DNA of 16,961 nucleotides from JAZDLX01 sp964538455 (GTDB lineage: Bacteria; Electryoneota; Electryoneia; Electryoneales; Electryoneaceae). The position numbers were made by a program, and so were the translations under genes. Shown here piece by piece: positions 1 to 7,101 of the stretch (position 1 is its first letter; every line of letters begins with the position of its first letter). The stretch spans positions 1 through 16,961 of the forward strand of contig CAZIDZ010000047.1 of NCBI GenBank assembly GCA_964538455.1, given 5' to 3'. The notes under the pieces were generated by a model. That model was not told the DNA's origin. It did not search any database and saw only the letters and a list, made by a program, of their open reading frames with translations.

Positions 1-43
1 GGGTTCATTCTAATTCTCTCTTGATTGCCTAGACCGATCTGGG

Positions 44-138
44 CAGTGTGGCCCGCTCCCGTCAGTGTGGCCCGATCCTTCAGGATCGGGTATCTGGGAA
101 GGGTGGCCCGCTCCCGACCCTTCGGGACCGGGTTTCTG
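44..138. repeat. Cluster of imperfect GC-rich hairpin repeats
   Basis: Three imperfect copies of a unit beginning GTGGCCCG(C/A)TCC lie head to tail. The middle copy contains a perfect 8-bp hairpin, CCCGATCC at 71-78 and GGATCGGG at 83-90. The third forms an imperfect hairpin at 113-132 followed by GGTTTCTG. A related CCCGGCTG/CAGCCGGG hairpin followed by TTTC lies at 15698-15719. They look like dispersed intergenic palindromes rather than coding sequence. The rest of 1-379 has no gene that I can support. Confidence 0.55.
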
Positions 139-170
139 TTCTTTTATTGCGCACGTTTCCCGCAAATCAG

Positions 171-194
171 TCACCCTGAACGAAGTGAAGGATC
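171..194. repeat. Short dispersed intergenic repeat (CACCCTGAACGAAGTG type)
   Basis: The string starting TCACCCTGAACGAAGTGAAG resembles a short imperfect palindrome that I recall as scattered through intergenic DNA of many unrelated bacterial genomes. Its spurious translation reads HPERSEGS. Recognition is from memory, and only one copy is seen in this window. Confidence 0.4.
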
Positions 195-270
195 TCTCGA
201 TGTGAGCCGATTCCATTCTTTAGTGGCATGGAGCCCGGAACCACCGCGTCCCGGTAATCCCGCCAGCCCG

Positions 271-297
271 TAGCCCGGAATCTCGATTCCGGGATTG
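271..297. repeat. Palindromic repeat GTAGCCCGGAAT, left copy
   Basis: CCCGGAAT (274-281) and ATTCCGGG (286-293) form a perfect 8-bp stem around a CTCG loop, preceded by GTAG. A second copy with the same flank and a 4-nt loop lies at 16774-16797 near the other end of the window. It therefore belongs to a repeat family rather than being a one-off terminator. Confidence 0.6.
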
Positions 298-318
298 TCG
301 CTGCCCCCCTTCCTCGGC

Positions 319-353
319 AAAAAACGCCGGGTGGAATTGATCCTCCCGGCGTT
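319..353 (-). terminator. Rho-independent terminator after the rhodanese gene
   Basis: Read on the minus strand, AACGCCGGG (353-345) pairs perfectly with CCCGGCGTT (331-323) across a 13-nt loop. It runs directly into a T-tract (324-319). It starts 27 bp after the rhodanese stop codon and closes the leftmost transcription unit. Confidence 0.9.
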
Positions 354-379
354 CGCGCTCGACAACCCGAGAATGGTGC

Positions 380-1381
380 CTACTGTTCCCAGTCGTAGTT
401 GAACAGGCTGGCGTCGTACATCCCGCCGCCGTACGTCGGGTCGTCTGTCAGCCCGTTCATGCCGTAGGACATCGAGTAGGCGTCGTATCCGAGCACGCGC
501 AGATACGCCGCTACCTGGCTTGACGTCTGTCCGGTATAGCAGTACACCACGATCTTCTTGTTCGGCGGGATCATGGCGAGCGCGTCCATCCCCAGCGATT
601 TCAGCGTGGCGTCGCCGGTGTCGAAGTTCACCGCGCCGTCGATGTGTTTCAGTGCGTAGGTGGCTGCCGGCCAGTAGTTGATGATGAACACGCTGTCCGG
701 ATCGGCGAAACGGCCTTCTCCCATGATCACGTCGGAGTTGGACGCGTTGACGGAACCGACACCTGCACCGTTCCAGTACGCCATTGCTAGCTCCGCGATC
801 GCGCCATCCACGTCTGTGGCGGTCGGGTCGATTTCAGGATAGTCTCCCTGGTCTGTCAGCGTCGGGGACGCACCACTGGCGAGCATGTCGAACAGGTCCG
901 AGTTGGGGGTCATTACCGGCCAGCCGTAGGGAACGCTCGAGTTCCAGCCGCTCGCGCCGAACTTCAGGTTGTAGGCGTCGTAGCCCATCAGGTTCATCAC
1001 CGCGGTCACCTGCGACGCCGTCTGGCCTGAATAGCAGTAGTTGACGATCTTGGTCGTCGCCTTGTCGAACTGCGCGAGGCTGTCGGTCAGCACGTCCGGC
1101 GTCGTGAAGTACCAGAAACGGGCGCCGGGAATATGTCCCTGGTCGTACAGCGTCTGCGAGCGCCAGTCGATGATCACAAGGTTCTCGTCGGCGAGTTCGT
1201 CGAACAGTGTGGCAGCGGTGATGTTCTTCGTGCCGGCTCCGAAGTAAGCCTCTCCCCGCTCCGCGATCTGTTCGAACATCGTTTTCTTTGGTGTCGTGCC
1301 GTTGTCGTCGCTCGAGCAACTGGTGAATCCGACCAGCAGCACAACGAGAGACAGTGCGGTCAAAACGCGAAACACTTTCAT
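380..1381 (-). CDS. Tandem rhodanese-like domain lipoprotein
   Basis: 333 aa. The N-terminus is a lipoprotein signal with the lipidated Cys at residue 22 (GFTSC, a slightly loose lipobox), followed by a Ser/Asp-rich linker. There are two rhodanese-like domains, at about 53-150 and 225-312. Each keeps a candidate catalytic cysteine in the loop CYSGQT (Cys116) or CYTGQT (Cys281). The first domain has the typical IIDWR strand end and GHIPGA; the second has INYW in place of the usual DVR. The start is supported by AAGGAG eight bases upstream. It follows the interrupted 11-haem cytochrome by 53 bp and is followed by a terminator, so the two are probably co-transcribed. Rhodanese-like lipoproteins also occur in some Geobacter ext electron-conduit clusters (recalled). 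The role there and here is unclear: sulfur transfer, polysulfide binding, or a structural or assembly part of the surface complex. Confidence 0.88.
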   Translation of the reverse strand: MKVFRVLTALSLVVLLVGFTSCSSDDNGTTPKKTMFEQIAERGEAYFGAGTKNITAATLFDELADENLVIIDWRSQTLYDQGHIPGARFWYFTTPDVLTDSLAQFDKATTKIVNYCYSGQTASQVTAVMNLMGYDAYNLKFGASGWNSSVPYGWPVMTPNSDLFDMLASGASPTLTDQGDYPEIDPTATDVDGAIAELAMAYWNGAGVGSVNASNSDVIMGEGRFADPDSVFIINYWPAATYALKHIDGAVNFDTGDATLKSLGMDALAMIPPNKKIVVYCYTGQTSSQVAAYLRVLGYDAYSMSYGMNGLTDDPTYGGGMYDASLFNYDWEQ

Positions 1382-1434
1382 GGTGCAACTCCTTCCGTTG
1401 AAATCACCCTTTTATCGCGACAGTTTCACAGCTT

Positions 1435-2682
1435 TCACGGTATCTGTGATGGAATTGCGTCGTCCACCACGTAATTCTGGTTTGCGTCCACTTCCTCCGG
1501 GTAGCCCAGCAGCGTAGCCATCGAGTCGAGCTCGCTGGCGCGCAGGAACCAGTCGTTGCCGCTCTCCACTGCGTTATGGCAGGCGCGGCAGCCGTCGTAC
1601 CCGTCGTTCAGCCCGCCCGTCGTGTCCGTCCGCGCGGTAAACCTGAGAATGTTGTGCGGACTGGCGTATTTCCAGCTCGGCAGCGCCGAGTAGTTCGCCA
1701 GCTCGCTGATCCCCCACGGTTCGTAGGTGTCTGGCGCGATCGGAATGTGCCGCAGCACCACGTAGTCGTACTCGGGGCGCACATCCTTGATCGGGTTGAG
1801 TCCGATCTTGAACGTGAGGTAGGAGCTGCCGGTGATCCCCCCGCCGCTGACATGGCAGGAGTTGCAGTTCTTGTACTGCTGGCTGTGACACACCTGGCAT
1901 TGGAAAACAGGATCGCTCGCCCCGCTCGCCACCCCGTGCTGACGGTGGAACAGGTTGTCCCCGGAGGAGCCGAACGTCACGCTCGCGTCGTTGTAGCTCA
2001 CCGTGCTGTGGCAGTCTTCGCAACGGCTGATCTCGTGCGAGGCGTACCGCGTGCCGTAAAGCATGCCGTCGCCGTGCATGTCGCTCGCCGTGTGGCAGCT
2101 CGTGCACTTGTAGCCTTTGTAGTAGTGGGTGTCCAGACGGTAGCCCGTTACCGATTCCAGCGAGCCGAGCTTGTAGAACTCCTCCTCGATGCGGGAGGAG
2201 TGGCACGCCGTGCAAACCTGCTTGAATGACGTCTTGCTCATCGTGTTCGGATTCGCCTTGAACACATGCCCTTCCATCAATCCGCCCTGCACCGTGTTCG
2301 GCAGGCTCACGTGGCACTGCCCGCACGTCGTGTGGCAGCTGCCGCACTCGCTGCTGAATTCCTCCTCGATCCCCGGGTGGCTCGCGAACGAGAAACCTGC
2401 TCGTCTCTCGAACAGCGACCGGTACCCGTGGAACGTCGAGTGAACGCTCGTCTCGCCGGTCGACGCGATCTGCGCGTGGCAGCGCCCGCAGGTCTCCATC
2501 CCCGCCGAGGGGTCAGCGATCACCGAGTCTCCCGGTTCGTCGGTCCGCGTGTTCGCGTGCGCCGCGTCCTTGTCCGTCGCGGTCGCGTCGCCGCCGTGAC
2601 AAACCGTGCAGTTGATCTCGCTGTGCGGATCGTCCGAGTACTCACCCGCTACGACGCCGAACTTGTCCCATGCTGACAGCAC
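1435..2682 (-). CDS. Multihaem cytochrome c, 3' part (10 CXXCH) beyond an in-frame TGA
   Basis: 415 aa if started at GTG 2682, but this is very probably the body of a longer gene that begins at GTG 2922 in the same frame. It has ten CXXCH motifs (CTVCH, CGRCH, CGSCH, CGQCH, CTACH, CTSCH, CEDCH, CQVCH, CNSCH, CRACH) and many further His residues able to act as distal ligands. On its own it has no signal peptide, so a product from GTG 2682 would stay in the cytoplasm, where c-type haem is not attached. A GGGGGAG sequence 8 nt before that GTG could allow re-initiation. All haem motifs are intact, which argues against long-standing decay. The likely role of the full protein is a surface or periplasmic electron-transfer lipoprotein of the conduit encoded upstream. 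The full reading frame would be 495 codons with 11 haems. Confidence 0.8.
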   Translation of the reverse strand: MLSAWDKFGVVAGEYSDDPHSEINCTVCHGGDATATDKDAAHANTRTDEPGDSVIADPSAGMETCGRCHAQIASTGETSVHSTFHGYRSLFERRAGFSFASHPGIEEEFSSECGSCHTTCGQCHVSLPNTVQGGLMEGHVFKANPNTMSKTSFKQVCTACHSSRIEEEFYKLGSLESVTGYRLDTHYYKGYKCTSCHTASDMHGDGMLYGTRYASHEISRCEDCHSTVSYNDASVTFGSSGDNLFHRQHGVASGASDPVFQCQVCHSQQYKNCNSCHVSGGGITGSSYLTFKIGLNPIKDVRPEYDYVVLRHIPIAPDTYEPWGISELANYSALPSWKYASPHNILRFTARTDTTGGLNDGYDGCRACHNAVESGNDWFLRASELDSMATLLGYPEEVDANQNYVVDDAIPSQIP

Positions 2683-2700
2683 GGGTGTCGCTCCCCCTCA
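2667..2700 (-). other. In-frame TGA followed by a SECIS-like hairpin
   Basis: Codon 75 of the frame starting at GTG 2922 is TGA (2700-2698). Twelve nucleotides further on, the minus-strand RNA can form an 8-bp stem, CCCGTGCT (2685-2678) with AGCATGGG (2674-2667), containing one G-U pair. The 3-nt loop is GTC. The loop lies 20 nt after the TGA and begins with G, which fits the loose bacterial SECIS model (seen geometry plus recalled rule). The residues around it are a Gly/Ser/Glu linker with no nearby Cys. A plain nonsense mutation or a base-call error remains at least as likely. Confidence 0.4.
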
Positions 2701-2922
2701 ACCCTCGCCCGACGAACCCTCGGCCGGGGGCACGTAGTCCGTCGTCGCTTCGATGCTCTGCTCGCTGGTGTGGCAGGTGACGCAGCTCGATTCCGTCGCC
2801 AGCGTGCCGTTCGTGCCGGGAGCCTCCTTGAGGATGCCATGCTCCCCGCAACCGGTCCAGCCCGCGAGCAGTACGCTCAACAGCACGTACGGCAGGGTTA
2901 TCCAGTGATGCGTACGCTTCAC
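2698..2922 (-). CDS. Multihaem cytochrome c lipoprotein, 5' part (signal, one haem motif)
   Basis: 74 codons before a TGA. The GTG start at 2922 is preferred over upstream ATGs because AAGGAG lies 7 nt before it and the signal peptide starts there. The N-terminus has basic residues, a hydrophobic stretch (about 8-20) and a lipobox-like WTGC with Cys25. One CVTCH motif follows at residues 47-51. The frame then enters a Gly/Ser/Glu linker and stops at 2700-2698. Translation continues in the same frame with only six codons before the alternative GTG of the downstream part, so this is a nonsense codon and not a frameshift. As an isolated product it would be a 74-residue monohaem lipoprotein, which I consider unlikely to be the intended protein. 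Confidence 0.75.
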   Translation of the reverse strand: MKRTHHWITLPYVLLSVLLAGWTGCGEHGILKEAPGTNGTLATESSCVTCHTSEQSIEATTDYVPPAEGSSGEG

Positions 2923-3208
2923 GGATTCACTCCTTGTGTGATGACAGCAGACGTTCTCGATGCGTGAAATGAACCGGATGGGATGAAGTGGTGGCTTGCT
3001 AATTACTTCACAAAGTCGGCGGGGCATTCCTGCCGGCGCGCGACTCCCTCCGGGTTCTCAGACTTCGCAGTGAGAACAACGATTCTTCAAAGAAACGTCA
3101 CGTGCCGGTGCGCTTCGAGCGAAACGATACAGGTTTGTTCGAAATGGTGCAAGTAGTTTGGGGAGGCTAATCTGTGCGGCTATGCGGGAATTGCCGGGAA
3201 AATGCCGG
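2923..3208 (-). promoter_or_regulatory. Presumed promoter region of the 11-haem/rhodanese unit, with a 7-bp inverted repeat
   Basis: This 286-bp gap follows a terminator, so the 11-haem/rhodanese pair should have its own promoter here. I see no convincing sigma-70 hexamer pair. The clearest element is an inverted repeat, GTTCTCA (3054-3060) and TGAGAAC (3071-3077), with a 10-nt spacer. It could be an operator or a leader stem-loop about 130 bp upstream of the start. No gene is evident in the gap. Confidence 0.35.
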
Positions 3209-3241
3209 AAAAAAAGGGCGGAGGGGATAGCCCCTCCGCCC
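3209..3241 (-). terminator. Strong Rho-independent terminator after the c554-like gene
   Basis: GGGCGGAGGGG (3241-3231 on the minus strand) pairs perfectly over 11 bp with CCCCTCCGCCC (3226-3216). The loop is 4 nt and seven T residues follow (3215-3209). It lies 24 bp after the stop of the tetrahaem gene and separates the barrel operon from the 11-haem/rhodanese unit. Confidence 0.93.
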
Positions 3242-3264
3242 GCAACAGTAGCATTTATCCCGCT

Positions 3265-3777
3265 CTACTCACCTGCCGGAGCCGGAAGGTGGTGCTCGAT
3301 CTTCGGGTACATCTCGTCGAAGTTGAAGCCCTTGAACGTCGGGCTCTTCTCGTTGTGGCAACGGACGCAGCCGGAGCTCGGGTCGAGGATCAGGCCCGCC
3401 GCCACCGCCGCATCCTTGTCCTTCATCACGCTCATCTTCCAGTAATCGCCGCCCGCACCGTGGCAGGCTTCGCAGTTGACGCCGTCGGCGTAAAAAGCGG
3501 TATCACCCACCGTGTGGCAGGCGAGGCACTCGGCGTCCGCCTGCGGGTCGCCCGTCTTGCCGAGCTTTGCATAGACGGCCTTGGCGGAGTCGCTGGCGAG
3601 CACCGCGAAGGCCTGGGCGTGGGACGTCTCACTCCACTTCTCGAAGATCATCCCCTTCGTCTCTCCGTGGTGGCACATCTTGCACCTGTTCACGCCCACG
3701 TAGGCGTGGTCGCCGGCAAGCGCGGCGATCGAGGCGACAAGCAGCACCGCCAGCAGGATTAAAAGTATGCGACGCAT
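3265..3777 (-). CDS. Tetrahaem cytochrome c554-like periplasmic protein
   Basis: 170 aa. A cleavable signal peptide (about 1-21, ending ALA) is followed directly by YVGVNRCKMCH, a start typical of the cytochrome c554 family. Four CXXCH motifs are present: CKMCH (32-36), CLACH (84-88), CEACH (102-106) and CVRCH (137-141). The spacing and the segments KWSETSHAQAF and CEACHGAGG match the c554 fold. GGAGG sits about 10 nt before the ATG. It lies 43 bp downstream of the CX4CH lipoprotein and is the last gene before a terminator, so it belongs to the barrel operon. The likely role is a soluble periplasmic electron carrier. The name c554 comes from the ammonia-oxidiser protein, but nothing else here suggests hydroxylamine oxidation, so I infer a shuttle function only. 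Confidence 0.9.
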   Translation of the reverse strand: MRRILLILLAVLLVASIAALAGDHAYVGVNRCKMCHHGETKGMIFEKWSETSHAQAFAVLASDSAKAVYAKLGKTGDPQADAECLACHTVGDTAFYADGVNCEACHGAGGDYWKMSVMKDKDAAVAAGLILDPSSGCVRCHNEKSPTFKGFNFDEMYPKIEHHLPAPAGE

Positions 3778-3820
3778 TGTTCTGCCCCTCCCTGACGTTG
3801 TGTTTGCTATGAAAACATCA

Positions 3821-4813
3821 TCACAAAGTATAATCGACTGATCCGTTTACGTGTTTGCTGGCGTCGATGATCGCGCCGCTCGAATCGACCACCGCGCTGT
3901 GGCACGTCACGCAGTCCGTGATCTCGTAGTCTGCATGCGCGTGCGGGCTCGGGTTCCCCGTTGACGGATCCCCGTGGCAGGTGCCGCAGGCGTTCCATGT
4001 CCCGTCCAGCTCCGTCCACACCGGGGTCGCATCGCCGTGGCAGTATGTCGAGCTGCAGCTCGTGTCCGCGGCGCTGAACACCGGTTGGTAGCCGCCCGTG
4101 GTTGCCAGGCCAGAGAAATGTACTTCGGCGACGCCGGGAGTTGTTGTGTCGATATGTCCCTCGTCCGCGACGCTCGACGGCACGATGTGGCATGAGTTGC
4201 ACGCCAGTTGTGCGTACTTCGTCGTGTCCACCTGCATGTGGGCCTGGTGCGCGCCAACGCCCGGATCGCTCAGGCTGAGTGCGCCCTCGAGTCCTTCCGG
4301 CGGTGCCCAATTCGCAGGATCCGTCGGGTCGCCGGAGAAATCCCCGTGGCACACGTTGCACGCGTCGGGACCTCCCGCCGAGGCGTTGTGGCAGGTCGCG
4401 CTGCTGCACGAACCGCCGAACAGTGCTTCTGTCGTCTTCGCGTGGCAGTCCAGGCATTCGCTGTTGTCCCACTTGACCGAGCGAAGGTAGCTCACGTGGT
4501 TGTCCGCGTTGTCGAGGCTGCCGGGGTGCTCTGACGGGGAGTGGCACTTGTAGCACGATCGCACCTTCGTTTCTCCCGCGCCGCTCGCCTCACCCGCCAG
4601 GTCCGCGCCGTGGCACGCCGTGCACTGCGTGAAATCGTACCCGTTGTCGGCGAAATACTCCTGGTGGCCGACGACAGCGGGATCGTCGAAGGGGTGGACG
4701 CCCCCTTTCGACTCCACGTAGTTCGGGTCCACGTTGCTGTAGCAGCCCGCCGCGATCAGCAGCAGCGTTGCGGCGCCCGCGAGGAGCATTCGTTGTACGT
4801 CGTTGCGTTTCAT
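3821..4813 (-). CDS. Nine-haem lipoprotein cytochrome with CX4CH motifs
   Basis: 330 aa from the ATG at 4813. An ATG eight codons upstream is less likely, because GAGGA is well placed for 4813 and the signal peptide begins there. Lipobox AAGC with Cys24, so it is a membrane-anchored lipoprotein. It has seven CXXCH motifs (CTACH, CYKCH, CLDCH, CNVCH, CNSCH, CGTCH, CVTCH) and two CX4CH motifs, CSSATCH (136-142) and CSSTYCH (253-259). Each CX4CH is followed by a CXXCH, which is the arrangement of the Geobacter-type CxxxxCH...CXXCH family. The stretch after the second, with TPVW and later HAHADYE, fits that family well. It starts 11 bp after the stop of the 12-haem gene, so the two are co-translated or nearly so. 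The likely role is the outer-face or outer-membrane-bound electron-exchange partner of the barrel. Confidence 0.9.
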   Translation of the reverse strand: MKRNDVQRMLLAGAATLLLIAAGCYSNVDPNYVESKGGVHPFDDPAVVGHQEYFADNGYDFTQCTACHGADLAGEASGAGETKVRSCYKCHSPSEHPGSLDNADNHVSYLRSVKWDNSECLDCHAKTTEALFGGSCSSATCHNASAGGPDACNVCHGDFSGDPTDPANWAPPEGLEGALSLSDPGVGAHQAHMQVDTTKYAQLACNSCHIVPSSVADEGHIDTTTPGVAEVHFSGLATTGGYQPVFSAADTSCSSTYCHGDATPVWTELDGTWNACGTCHGDPSTGNPSPHAHADYEITDCVTCHSAVVDSSGAIIDASKHVNGSVDYTL

Positions 4814-4824
4814 GGTTCCTCTCC

Positions 4825-5691
4825 TCACTGGTGGCACCGTGCGCAGGTGGGATCGCCCTCACCTGCGTCGTGGCAGGCCAGGCAGCTCTCGATGAACGCT
4901 CGCGCCTCGTCCACGTGTGCGCCGCCGTCCGCCGTGTTCGCAAACGCCGGCCCGAAGGGATGGGGGACCGGTATCCGCTGACGGTGGCAGCTTGTGCACT
5001 CCGAACGAGTCTCATGGCACGACAGGCACTCTCCCGACCAGTCCGCCTCGATCCCGTGGTTGAAGATCCACGTCGGCGGGTGGGGGGTGCCGGTCAGGTT
5101 CTCGCCCTGGTGGCACTCGTCGCAGGTCTCCTGAGTGTGGCACTTCGCGCACTCATCGCCGCGGAACGAAGCTTCAATCCCGTGATCCTGGTCCCACGTC
5201 GCGAGCTTGTGATCGACCGGTTTCGGTTTCTCCCCCAGGTGGCACGTAGTGCATTCCAGCGGGCCGCTCCGGTCGAGGTGGCAGGACTGGCACTGCGCCA
5301 TCTCCGGGATCACAGGCTCCGCCTTCGCGGGATTCCCGTGGCACTGCTCGCAGGTGACGTCTCCGTGAACCTTGTGCGCGAATCCCTGGTACCGCCCCTG
5401 CACTGGAACGAAGGCCTCCGGATCGTCGGGGTTGACGTGGCATGTGCCGCAGTCGTTGTCCGTGTCGTGGCAGGCGCTGCACACGTCATGGTTTGGTATC
5501 GCCATCTGGCCGCTCGCGAGCTGCATCACGTTCACGTGGCACTCGTCGCAGCTCAGTCCGTTCTCTTCCACGTGCAGCGGATGGTTGAAACGGATTGTCT
5601 GGGTACGCGTTTTGGCGCCGGTCGTGACCATCGCCACGGCCAGCAGCAGCACGACAATCCCGGCGGCTGTGCGTTTTGTGATCCGAGTCAT
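4825..5691 (-). CDS. Dodecahaem periplasmic cytochrome c
   Basis: 288 aa with a hydrophobic signal segment (about 9-25) and no lipobox Cys, so it is exported as a soluble or signal-anchored periplasmic protein. Twelve CXXCH motifs are packed into about 240 residues. The first follows FNHPLH...LSCDECH, a cytochrome c3/c7-like context. Residues about 165-194 and 207-237 form an internal duplication: W..(D/N)HGIEA..., then two closely spaced CXXCH. Its ATG overlaps the barrel stop codon (ATGA), and GGGAGG lies 9 nt upstream, so expression is translationally coupled to the barrel. That coupling and its haem density suggest it is the periplasmic cytochrome that docks into the barrel and passes electrons across the outer membrane, in the manner of MtrA or OmaB (functional analogy, not demonstrated homology). 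Confidence 0.92.
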   Translation of the reverse strand: MTRITKRTAAGIVVLLLAVAMVTTGAKTRTQTIRFNHPLHVEENGLSCDECHVNVMQLASGQMAIPNHDVCSACHDTDNDCGTCHVNPDDPEAFVPVQGRYQGFAHKVHGDVTCEQCHGNPAKAEPVIPEMAQCQSCHLDRSGPLECTTCHLGEKPKPVDHKLATWDQDHGIEASFRGDECAKCHTQETCDECHQGENLTGTPHPPTWIFNHGIEADWSGECLSCHETRSECTSCHRQRIPVPHPFGPAFANTADGGAHVDEARAFIESCLACHDAGEGDPTCARCHQ

Positions 5692-6950
5692 CGGACGGCC
5701 CTCCCCGTGTCAAAACGCCAGCTCAGGCCGCCGAGCACACGCTGGTCGTAGCTGAGCTCCGGCGACGTGTACACCTGCACCTGCACGCTCGCCGTCAGCG
5801 ACGGCGCAAAACCCGGCGTCCAGCGGCCGCCGTAGAGCAGGCTCGTCAGGTCGTCCGATTCGATGTCGAACGCGTCCCACGCGTAGCTTACCTGGGCGGC
5901 GTAGGCATAGAGTTCGAATCCGTTCGTCGGCGCGTAGCGCACGCTCGCCCACGGCCCGCTCGAGGTGCCGAGATCGCCGCCGCTGAGACGGTAGCCCACT
6001 TGACCCCAGGGGCTGGAGATCACCGGGCCGCCGCGAAAGCCGTTCTTCCCGCCAGAGAGAAGCACCTGCGCCTCAAATCCGCCCGCCCAGGCCTCGGGAA
6101 CGAAATAGTAGTCGGCGGCGAAACGAGTGCGGATCCGGATCGGCGTCTCGAAATCGCTGAACCAGGAATACCCCGCCGCATCGAAGCCGATCACACCAAG
6201 CTCCGCCATCGCGTTCACCGACTCCGTCCCGTAGCGTGCACGGCTGATCCATTTGCGGAATGGGCTGGCGGTCGGACGGAATTGGAACGTGTTCATCCAG
6301 CTGATCGGACGCGTGTTGAAGCGGTGGTAGGTCTGAAGCCCGATCAGGTCCCGGATAACGCCCTCGGCGCGATGTGTGCGCACGAACGAGAGCGCCACCG
6401 TTCCCCGTGCGGGGAGCAGGCATTTCTTTGGATTGATCCGGACTTCGCCTCCGAAACTCAGCGCCTCGGAGGGAGCTTCAATTTCGAACTGGCGGTTAAG
6501 CGGCCCGATCATCCCCGCGAATCCGCTCACCCGGACCCGCGGTGCCGCCGCGTAGCTCACATCCGCGCCGTCGAAGACGCCGAGCGCCACGCCGCGCGCC
6601 AGGAAAAACCGACCCGCCTTCACCTGCAACGGCTGCCCGAGGCGGCCGTACTCGACGTACCCCTTCAGCAGGCGCATCTGCCCGGAAGTGGAGAAATCGT
6701 CCGAGTTGTCGCCGAGATAGTTGGCGCTGGTGTGAAAGGACCAGGGGCCTCCCGCCTGGACGGCCGAGAGTGATAGGGAGGGGATCAACCACAGGTGATC
6801 CACGTTCGCCGCGTCCTGGTAGCCGTACGACTGCACGCCTGCCGATCCCAGCACCCGCACCCCCGCGTCTCCTGCTACCGGGAGCGCCAGTGCAACGGTC
6901 AGTAGCGCGGCCGCCAGAGCCGTCGGGAGCCCTGTGCTCCGGTGCTTCAT
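5688..6950 (-). CDS. Outer-membrane beta-barrel, presumed porin of a porin-cytochrome conduit
   Basis: 420 aa. A Sec signal peptide (about 1-29, hydrophobic core ALAAALLTVALALPVAG) precedes alternating polar/aromatic strands throughout, with many Gly, Tyr and Trp. There is no haem motif. The barrel-closing signal LGGLSWRF ends at about residue 413, and seven extra residues follow because the frame runs on into the overlapping downstream gene. GGAGG lies 4 nt before the ATG. At 420 aa it is much shorter than MtrB (about 700 aa), so it should form a narrower barrel, or it may not sheath a cytochrome the way MtrB does. Its ATGA overlap with a 12-haem cytochrome gene and the adjacent lipoprotein cytochrome is the main evidence for an electron-conduit role. 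An ordinary phosphate- or anion-selective porin-like fold is the alternative. Confidence 0.85.
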   Translation of the reverse strand: MKHRSTGLPTALAAALLTVALALPVAGDAGVRVLGSAGVQSYGYQDAANVDHLWLIPSLSLSAVQAGGPWSFHTSANYLGDNSDDFSTSGQMRLLKGYVEYGRLGQPLQVKAGRFFLARGVALGVFDGADVSYAAAPRVRVSGFAGMIGPLNRQFEIEAPSEALSFGGEVRINPKKCLLPARGTVALSFVRTHRAEGVIRDLIGLQTYHRFNTRPISWMNTFQFRPTASPFRKWISRARYGTESVNAMAELGVIGFDAAGYSWFSDFETPIRIRTRFAADYYFVPEAWAGGFEAQVLLSGGKNGFRGGPVISSPWGQVGYRLSGGDLGTSSGPWASVRYAPTNGFELYAYAAQVSYAWDAFDIESDDLTSLLYGGRWTPGFAPSLTASVQVQVYTSPELSYDQRVLGGLSWRFDTGRAVR

Positions 6951-7101
6951 AAGACCTCCATCGTACCCGTTTCCGTGCTGTGTAATCTCGCCGGCCGGCG
7001 TCTCCGCAGTCTATTTCTCCGCGGCTGAAGACCTGCCCCGGCGCCCTCCTTTCGCCTCACCTGTTAGGCTGCAAAAGTACGCTCGCGAGGCGACGGCTGG
7101 C

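Noticed and set aside
1435..2922. Genome-wide recoding of UGA (to Gly or Trp) as explanation of the in-frame TGA
   Set aside because: TGA ends seven of the eleven genes in the window at sensible positions, so it is a normal stop codon here.
2667..2930. Frameshift between the two parts of the 11-haem gene
   Set aside because: Both parts are in the same frame, with only a single stop codon between them.
3265..3777. Nitrification electron carrier (true c554 of hydroxylamine oxidation)
   Set aside because: No hydroxylamine oxidoreductase or other nitrification gene is present, and c554-like folds are common in other electron-transfer clusters.
4768..5751. 327-aa plus-strand open frame opposite the 12-haem gene
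   Set aside because: Shadow of the 12-haem cytochrome; no signal, motif or ribosome site supports it.
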